A program made the position numbers and the translations under genes. From an uncultured Eubacteriales bacterium (lineage in GTDB: Bacteria > Bacillota > Clostridia > Peptostreptococcales > Anaerovoracaceae): 18,131 nt of DNA. The DNA lies in the NCBI GenBank assembly GCA_900551415.1, contig URWB01000039.1, positions 1 through 18,131 of the forward strand, given 5' to 3'. Position 1 is the first letter of the stretch. Each line of letters starts with the position of its first letter. This document shows, in pieces, positions 13,830 to 18,131 of the stretch. A model generated the notes under the pieces. The model made no database searches, was not told the origin of the DNA, and saw only the letters and a program-made list of their open reading frames with translations.

Positions 13830-14639
13830 ATGAAAAAGATTACAATTGGTGTTGTGGACGATAACAAAGACTTTTGCGATCTCGTAACAGAACAGCTGAG
13901 GAAGCAGAGCAATATGGAGCTTTGCTTTGTAGCTAATGACGGCAGGGAGGGAATAGAAGCAATCAAACAGGGCAGATGTCCGGATGTTTTGGTTTTGGAC
14001 CTGATTATGCCGCATTTGGACGGCTTCGGCGTATTGGAAGCTTTGAATACTCTGGAACTGCCTAAATATCCGCGTGTCATCATGACCTCAGCAGTAGGGC
14101 AGGATTCCATCATCCAAAAAGCTATGCAGCTGGGTGCACAGTACTATTTGGTAAAACCTGTCAATATGAGTATGTTGATTAAGCGAATTCATCAGCTGCA
14201 GGACAACGGGCGCGAATTCTTTATCCACGATGCCGCGCAGGGGAATTTGAGTAAGTCTTTGGTTTTGAAGGATTCCCTGGCAGCCAATGACTTGGAGGTT
14301 GATATCACGAACCTGATTCACGAGATTGGTGTTCCGGCGCATATCAAAGGTTACCAGTACATGCGTGACGCCATTACGCTGGTCGTCTCCAACATGGATT
14401 TGCTGAGCGCAGTCACCAAAGAACTTTACCCGACCATCGCCGCCATGAACGGCACAACGCCAAGCCGCGTGGAGCGCGCGATTCGCCATGCCATCGAGCT
14501 CGCATGGAATCGCGGCAAGCTCGAAACCTTAAATAATCTGTTTGGTTATACAATTCAAAATGACAAGGGAAAACCGACCAACAGCGAATTTATCGCAATC
14601 ATCGCCGACAAGCTGCGTTTGGAACGTAAAGTCGGATAA
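13830..14639 (+). CDS. spo0A: Sporulation master regulator Spo0A
   Basis: Spo0A is the response regulator whose phosphorylated form binds 0A boxes and starts sporulation. The 269-residue protein has a receiver domain (about 4-122) with acidic D10 and D11, the phosphorylation site D57 ([13 protein letters not shown]), T86 and K109 (LVKP), then the Spo0A C-terminal DNA-binding domain (about 155-269, [20 protein letters not shown], with the helix-turn-helix region around [20 protein letters not shown]). I chose the ATG after GAGGAGG (6 bases away); an in-frame ATG 60 bases upstream would add a low-complexity, lysine-rich stretch not seen in the family. A strong terminator follows. With spo0B absent from the obg locus, direct phosphorylation by orphan kinases, as in Clostridium, is likely (inference). 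Confidence 0.98.
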   Translation: MKKITIGVVDDNKDFCDLVTEQLRKQSNMELCFVANDGREGIEAIKQGRCPDVLVLDLIMPHLDGFGVLEALNTLELPKYPRVIMTSAVGQDSIIQKAMQLGAQYYLVKPVNMSMLIKRIHQLQDNGREFFIHDAAQGNLSKSLVLKDSLAANDLEVDITNLIHEIGVPAHIKGYQYMRDAITLVVSNMDLLSAVTKELYPTIAAMNGTTPSRVERAIRHAIELAWNRGKLETLNNLFGYTIQNDKGKPTNSEFIAIIADKLRLERKVG

Positions 14640-14660
14640 TTTTTTCTTTCTTTCCCGCAA

Positions 14661-14692
14661 AAGCCCATTGCGCTACATTGCAATGGGTTTTT
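14661..14692 (+). terminator. Intrinsic terminator of spo0A
   Basis: CCCATTGC (14664-14671) pairs with GCAATGGG (14680-14687) around an 8-base loop. AAG before it can pair with the first T residues after it. A run of five T (14688-14692) follows. Confidence 0.9.
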
Positions 14693-14747
14693 GACTTTCG
14701 AAAAAGGATGAATGAGAAAAGAAAAGAAAAAAGCGCGTAACGAAAAA

Positions 14748-14792
14748 GAAATTCAGAATTTCATGGGAAATATTGAATAAAAGTGGTATAAT
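14748..14792 (+). promoter_or_regulatory. DUF896 promoter with extended -10 and an upstream palindrome
   Basis: A consensus TATAAT (14787-14792) is preceded by TGG, giving an extended -10. The -35 position (TGGGAA, 14764-14769) is poor. Just upstream, GAAATTC and GAATTTC (14748-14762) form a 15-base palindrome around a central A, abutting the -35 region, where a dimeric regulator could act. Transcription would start near 14799. Confidence 0.6.
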
Positions 14793-14801
14793 ATCCTTAC
14801 A

Positions 14802-14839
14802 GGGCGAGTGCCGTGGCGAGGCCGCGGCAAAGCTGACCC
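14802..14839 (+). promoter_or_regulatory. GC-rich structured leader of the DUF896 gene
   Basis: TGCCGTGGC (14809-14817) and GCCGCGGCA (14821-14829) form a 9-base-pair stem with one G-U pair and a 3-base loop. GGG (14802-14804) can pair with CCC (14837-14839) across an asymmetric internal loop. It lies at the start of the predicted transcript, about 50 bases before the ATG, with no T run after it, so it is not an obvious terminator. I do not recognise a known riboswitch class. Confidence 0.5.
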
Positions 14840-14877
14840 AAGACAAGTAAAAATTTTGGATGGGAGAGGTGTATAAC

Positions 14878-15132
14878 ATGGTAACAAAAGAACAGATCGC
14901 GCGTATCAACGAGCTTGCAAAAAAGAAGAAGGCAGAAGGTTTAACCGCGGAAGAACAAGCAGAGCAAAAAGTGCTTTATCGGGCATACATCGATGCCTTC
15001 AAGGCAAATCTTCGCGCGCAGCTGGAAAACATCGAAATCATCGATGAGGATAAACAGGAAGTCGAAAAGATCGAAGAAGAAGTGGAAGCCTTGGAGGAAA
15101 CATTGGCGGAAAGCGAGAATAAACTCAAATAA
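14878..15132 (+). CDS. DUF896 (YnzC/YnzC-like) small helical protein
   Basis: 84 residues, the usual size of the family. The N-terminal part, IARINELAKKKKAEGLTAEE, QAEQKVLYRAYIDAFKANLR and AQLENIEIID, is the conserved DUF896 helical hairpin. The last 28 residues are a Glu-rich stretch likely to form a coiled coil or extended helix, different from the basic tail of Bacillus YnzC. Function is unknown; in B. subtilis ynzC belongs to the SOS-regulated yneA operon next to lexA, a link not seen here. GGGAGAGG lies 8 bases before the ATG used; an in-frame ATG 18 bases upstream overlaps that Shine-Dalgarno and is unlikely. It has its own promoter, a structured leader and a following terminator, so it is a single-gene unit. 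Confidence 0.92.
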   Translation: MVTKEQIARINELAKKKKAEGLTAEEQAEQKVLYRAYIDAFKANLRAQLENIEIIDEDKQEVEKIEEEVEALEETLAESENKLK

Positions 15133-15174
15133 TCGCGGAAGCAGCCGAAAAATTTACGATATAAAGCAAGATTT

Positions 15175-15212
15175 GGGACGAGAAAATGACAAATTTCTCG
15201 TCCTTGTGTTTA
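15175..15212 (+). terminator. Probable terminator of the DUF896 gene
   Basis: GGACGAGAAA (15176-15185) and TTTCTCGTCC (15194-15203) are exact 10-base complements with an 8-base loop; a G-U pair can extend the stem. A T-rich stretch (TTGTGTTTAT) follows. The broken T run makes it moderate in strength. Confidence 0.65.
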
Positions 15213-15252
15213 TATACTGTTCTTATCAGCTTAAAAGGGGGAAGTCGCGGCA

Positions 15253-15735
15253 TTGATACAGATACGCGATCAGAAGAAGATGAAAAGACAGATATTCAAA
15301 AAACTTTTGCTTGTTTTTTTGATTTTGGCTATGCAGATCATGTTAGTTTCCGGTACCGATCAGAATGCGTTGATTCGAAATCTGGTGGAACAGAGAATTG
15401 AGATCATGAATGCGTTTTTTAACGGAACTCTGCTCGAAAAAGACGCGGCGGCCGCTTTGTCCAAGGTGGAGAGCGGCCGCCTGCTTCACGAGGATTTACA
15501 GGCGTTTCACGATTATTTTCAAACTGATATCGAGGTTGTTGCATCCTATCATGTTTCTGTTCCGAAGGTGACTTACCGCGATGAAGATGTGATAACCGCG
15601 CTCGTACGCGTCAAATGGATCACTTTGGGCGCGCCTACCGAGGAAAACGAACATCCTTTACAGGAAACGATCTCATATTACAGTGTGATTGTTGAAAAAG
15701 TCGAAAAATCCTATAAATTAGTGCAGTTTTTTTAG
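15253..15735 (+). CDS. Small exported or membrane-anchored protein of unknown function
   Basis: I do not recognise this family. 160 residues: a basic start (KKMKRQIFKK), one hydrophobic segment (about 17-34, LLLVFLILAMQIMLVSG) that could be a signal peptide without a lipobox cysteine or a membrane anchor, a helical part (about 38-95, IRNLVEQRIEIMNAFFNGTL onward) and a beta-rich C-terminal part (about 96-160, VSVPKVTYRDEDVITALVRV, then ISYYSVIVEKVEKSYKLVQF). That layout is reminiscent of small NTF2-like or DUF-type exported domains, but this is only an impression. Start: TTG at 15253 lies 11 bases after GGGGG; the in-frame ATG at 15280 has a poor Shine-Dalgarno but would remove only nine residues. 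It stands alone between the DUF896 terminator and the iscS promoter. Confidence 0.75.
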   Translation: MIQIRDQKKMKRQIFKKLLLVFLILAMQIMLVSGTDQNALIRNLVEQRIEIMNAFFNGTLLEKDAAAALSKVESGRLLHEDLQAFHDYFQTDIEVVASYHVSVPKVTYRDEDVITALVRVKWITLGAPTEENEHPLQETISYYSVIVEKVEKSYKLVQFF

Positions 15736-15745
15736 ATTCTACTGT

Positions 15746-15772
15746 TTGAAATCTTGCTTTTTTTGGTATAAT
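15746..15772 (+). promoter_or_regulatory. iscS-iscU-mnmA promoter with extended -10
   Basis: A consensus TATAAT (15767-15772) follows TGG, the same extended -10 form as before the DUF896 gene. TTGAAA (15746-15751) with a 15-base spacer, or TTTGAA with 16, would be the -35. Transcription would start near 15779 and leave a leader of about 125 bases. Confidence 0.65.
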
Positions 15773-15785
15773 AGTTCTGTTAATC

Positions 15786-15800
15786 ATCTTTTTAAAAGAT
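15786..15800. promoter_or_regulatory. 15-base palindrome near the iscS transcription start
   Basis: ATCTTTT and AAAAGAT are perfect arms around a central T, a few bases downstream of the predicted start. It could be an operator for an Fe-S or sulfur-responsive regulator, or a chance A/T palindrome. No IscR-type gene is present in the window. Confidence 0.3.
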
Positions 15801-15903
15801 CAGATGGATTCGGAAACTTCGAACCCCAAAACAGACATACCTCATGGTCAGCCACGCTGCCATGCAGAATATAAACAGGATGATAATCAAAGGAGCAAAT
15901 GTC

Positions 15904-17073
15904 ATGAGAAACGTATACTTAGACTATTCAGCAACGACACCTGTCAAAGAAGAAGTCTTAAAAGAAATGCTGCCGTATTTTACAGAAAAATTCGGCAATC
16001 CTTCGAGCTTATATGATACAGGACTGGAAGCGAAAGCTGCCGTCACGCATGCCAGAGAGCAGGTCGCGGCATTGATTCACGCTGATCCGAAGGAAGTCTT
16101 TTTTACAGCCGGCGGAACAGAGTCCGACAACTGGGCACTTTTTGGCGCTTGTGATAAATTAAAGGAAAAAGGCAATCATATCATCACAACAAAAATTGAG
16201 CATCACGCAATCCTGCACTCCTGCGCTTTCCTCGAAAAGCATGGCTTTGATGTTACCTATGTCGGTATCGACAAAGATGGCAGAGTAAATCTTAAAGAAC
16301 TGGAGGACGCGATTACAGACAAAACCATCTTAATCAGCGTCATGATGGTCAATAATGAAATCGGAACGGTGCAGCCAATCAGGGAAATCGCGAAGATTGC
16401 CAAAGCGCATAAAATTCTCTTCCATACCGACGCGGTGCAGGCTCTCGGCAATGTTCCGATCGATGTGAAGGATATGGGAATCGATTTGATGTCGATGTCC
16501 TCTCATAAAATTTACGGGCCGAAGGGCGAAGGCGCGCTGTACATTCGCAAAGGAGTCAGAATTTCCAATTATCTGCATGGTGGTGCGCAGGAAAGCGGTC
16601 ACAGAGCAGGTACCGAAAACTTAACCGGTATCGTTGGTTTTGGCAAAGCGGCAGAGCTCGCGAGAATACATTTCGATGAACACGTCGCGCATTGCAGCAG
16701 CTTGAGAAACTACTTCGTAGACAGGGTGCTCAAGGAGATTCCGGACACCGAACTAAACGGCACGATGGAGGGCAGACATCCCGGCAATGCCAATATTACC
16801 TTCAAATTTATTGAAGGAGAATCGATTTTGTTACTCTTAAATCAGTTTGGCATCAGCGTCTCCACCGGTTCAGCATGTTCCTCCGCGTCTTTGGAGCCAT
16901 CTCACGTTTTAACCGCGCTCGGCGTGCCGGTTGAGATGATTCATGGAACAGTTCGATTCACCGTCGGTGATTTTACGACAAAAGAAGATATTGATTACGT
17001 TGTCGATCATTTAAAAACAATTGTACAGAAATTAAGAGCATTGTCTCCGATTAACGCGCAGAAAGGTTGGTAA
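15904..17073 (+). CDS. iscS: Cysteine desulfurase (IscS/NifS type)
   Basis: This PLP enzyme converts cysteine to alanine and carries the sulfur as a persulfide to IscU and to tRNA-thiolation enzymes. The 389-residue protein has the family landmarks: YLDYSATTP at the start, the PLP-stacking histidine in IEHHAIL (H101), D176 (FHTDAVQ), the PLP lysine K202 (SSHKIYGPKG) and the active-site cysteine C325 in STGSACSS within a mobile loop. Start: AAAGGAG lies 8 bases before the ATG; an in-frame ATG 60 bases upstream falls in leader-like sequence. iscU begins 4 bases after the stop and mnmA overlaps iscU, so IscS is likely to supply both. No iscR, hscA, hscB or fdx follows, as expected of the clostridial two-gene system. 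Confidence 0.97.
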   Translation: MRNVYLDYSATTPVKEEVLKEMLPYFTEKFGNPSSLYDTGLEAKAAVTHAREQVAALIHADPKEVFFTAGGTESDNWALFGACDKLKEKGNHIITTKIEHHAILHSCAFLEKHGFDVTYVGIDKDGRVNLKELEDAITDKTILISVMMVNNEIGTVQPIREIAKIAKAHKILFHTDAVQALGNVPIDVKDMGIDLMSMSSHKIYGPKGEGALYIRKGVRISNYLHGGAQESGHRAGTENLTGIVGFGKAAELARIHFDEHVAHCSSLRNYFVDRVLKEIPDTELNGTMEGRHPGNANITFKFIEGESILLLLNQFGISVSTGSACSSASLEPSHVLTALGVPVEMIHGTVRFTVGDFTTKEDIDYVVDHLKTIVQKLRALSPINAQKGW

Positions 17074-17077
17074 AAAT

Positions 17078-17530
17078 ATGGCTTTATATAACGATACAGT
17101 AATGGAACATTTCTTAAATCCCAAAAATGTTGGTGAAATGGAAGACGCAGACGGAACGGGCATCTATGGCAGTCCGGTCTGTGGAGATATGATGCAGATT
17201 CAGATCAAGGTTGATGAGAACGATGTGATTACAGACGCGAAGTTCAAGACCTTTGGCTGCGGCTCCGCTATCGCATCCTCCAGCATGGCAACTTCGATGA
17301 TTATTGGCAAAAAGGTTGAGGACGCGCTGGAGATTACCAACAAAATGATCATTGATGAGCTCGGTGGACTTCCTCCGGTCAAGGTACATTGTTCTGTCCT
17401 TGCGGATAAGGCAATAAAAAACGCCATTTACGACTACGCGATGAAGCATGGGAAGAAATACGCGGCACTTGAAGGATATGATCCGAACGCGGACGAGGAT
17501 GACGAGGAACATGGAACTGCGGAAGAATAA
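17078..17530 (+). CDS. iscU: Fe-S cluster scaffold protein IscU/NifU-type
   Basis: IscU accepts sulfur from IscS and iron to build [2Fe-2S] clusters. The 150-residue protein carries the three conserved ligand cysteines: C35 (GSPVCGD, with D37), C61 (KTFGCGSAIASSS) and C105 (VHCSVLADKAI). Alanine follows GS in GSAIASSS as in the family. After residue about 135 the protein has an acidic tail (DPNADEDDEEHGTAEE) not present in enteric IscU; many clostridial NifU-like proteins vary here. The start lies 4 bases after iscS with AAAGG about 12 bases upstream. The last 20 bases, which encode the end of the acidic tail, are shared with the start of mnmA. Confidence 0.96.
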   Translation: MALYNDTVMEHFLNPKNVGEMEDADGTGIYGSPVCGDMMQIQIKVDENDVITDAKFKTFGCGSAIASSSMATSMIIGKKVEDALEITNKMIIDELGGLPPVKVHCSVLADKAIKNAIYDYAMKHGKKYAALEGYDPNADEDDEEHGTAEE

Positions 17531-18131
17531 AGTATTATTGGGATTAAGCGGCGGGGTCGACAGTGCCACCGCTGCTTTGTTATTGAAAGAAAAGGGCTAT
17601 GAGGTCGTCGGCTACTATTTTGACGTCAAAGGAAAAAATGAGGCTGGCAGAGCTTCCGCGGAGGATGTCGCGAAGCAGCTTAACGTTCCGTTGATTTATG
17701 AAGATGTATCGACGGATTTTCGCGAGATCGTCATCGAAAACTTCATAACGGAGTATCTGCATGGAAGAACCCCGAATCCTTGCGTTCTCTGCAACCCGAA
17801 TATCAAATTTAAGCGCTTGATTCGTCACGCGGACGAAATCGGTGCCTATTACATCGCGACCGGTCATTACTGCCGGATTTTGCGTGACGAGACCAGGCAG
17901 CTTTCCTACATCCGCCGCGCGGTCAATGACCAGAAGGATCAGTCGTATATGCTCTACCGCTTGGGGCAGGACGTGCTCAGTCGCTTAATCTTTCCACTCG
18001 GGGAATTTCGTTCCAAGGAAAAAACACGTGAAGTCGCGCGGGACGGTAAGCTGAGCAACGCTGACAAAAAGGACAGTCAGGAAATCTGCTTTATCGAAGA
18101 TGGCGATGATTACAAAGCATTCCTCAGACGG
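17511..18131 (+). CDS. mnmA: tRNA 2-thiouridylase MnmA, N-terminal part (partial at 3' side)
   Basis: MnmA activates U34 of glutamate, lysine and glutamine tRNAs with ATP and inserts sulfur. The frame is open from the ATG at 17511 to the window end, giving the first 207 residues. It has the PP-loop LGLSGGVDSAT (residues 10-20), PNPCVLCNPNIKF with the likely nucleophile C94, the IATGHY motif (115-120), KDQSYMLYRLGQD (142-154) and KKDSQEICFIEDGD with the second cysteine C193. The segment after strand two (YYFDVKGKNEAGRAS) is shorter than the usual MnmA insert, so this may belong to a divergent MnmA branch. It overlaps the end of iscU by 20 bases, with GAGGA a few bases before the ATG, which fits IscS as its sulfur source. 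The C-terminal domain lies outside the window. Confidence 0.93.
   Translation, partial: MELRKNKVLLGLSGGVDSATAALLLKEKGYEVVGYYFDVKGKNEAGRASAEDVAKQLNVPLIYEDVSTDFREIVIENFITEYLHGRTPNPCVLCNPNIKFKRLIRHADEIGAYYIATGHYCRILRDETRQLSYIRRAVNDQKDQSYMLYRLGQDVLSRLIFPLGEFRSKEKTREVARDGKLSNADKKDSQEICFIEDGDDYKAFLRR

Noticed and set aside
14802..14839. GEMM/c-di-GMP-type riboswitch before the DUF896 gene
   Set aside because: ACAGGGC and GCAAAGC fragments recall that class, but the GACGCAAAGC block and the downstream stem do not fit.
15445..15480. Two GCGGCCGC sites close together, plus a third near 9870
   Set aside because: They are in-frame Ala/Gly/Arg codons in a genome that favours GC-rich, CGCG-containing codons; no other repeat structure around them.

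Overview
The window looks like a chromosomal, housekeeping and sporulation segment of an anaerobic, endospore-forming Firmicute of class Clostridia. This rests on the order ftsK/spoIIIE-rimO-pgsA-cinA-recA, on spoIVB-spo0A, on the paired TIGR03960/TIGR03936 genes, and on strong Shine-Dalgarno sites. Every gene I support is on the + strand. I see no insertion sequence, prophage, CRISPR array, tRNA or rRNA. The exact genus cannot be told from this alone.

Layout. (1) 1-3637: end of an FtsK/SpoIIIE translocase, rimO, pgsA and cinA, closely packed. (2) 3638-4990: recA with its own promoter and a Gram-positive LexA (SOS) box. (3) 4991-6051: a promoter and probable L21-type leader, rplU with an extra C-terminal domain, rpmA without the usual Firmicute N-terminal extension, and a clear terminator. 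(4) 6064-11069: obg, a membrane-anchored degenerate LytM protein resembling SpoIVFA, an HD-domain protein, and two genes of the TIGR03960/TIGR03936 pair, the last four overlapping. (5) 11070-14692: comEA with a self-complementary leader that can bury its ribosome binding site, a BofC-like membrane protein, spoIVB, spo0A and a terminator. (6) 14740-15735: a DUF896 (YnzC-like) gene behind a GC-rich leader hairpin, then a small secreted or anchored protein of unknown function. (7) 15740-18131: iscS, iscU and the start of mnmA, overlapping or nearly touching.

How the genes fit together. The sporulation genes form a theme: Spo0A is the master switch, SpoIVB is the forespore signalling protease, BofC (in Bacillus) restrains SpoIVB, and SpoIVFA (in Bacillus) is a SpoIVB substrate that holds the sigma-K-processing protease in check. 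A SpoIVB gene, a BofC-C-like gene and a SpoIVFA-like gene all lie within about 6 kb here, without spoIVFB. IscS, IscU and MnmA fit sulfur transfer for Fe-S clusters and tRNA U34 thiolation; RimO and the TIGR03960 protein are radical-SAM Fe-S enzymes.

The most interesting points are the comEA leader with alternative hairpins that would hide the Shine-Dalgarno only in read-through transcripts, the paired absence of prp and of the L27 extension it processes, the helix-extension-helix-like tail on L21, the local clustering of possible sigma-K checkpoint parts, and a structured leader before the DUF896 gene. No clearly new multi-gene system is evident. All functional calls come from reading motifs; no database search was run.
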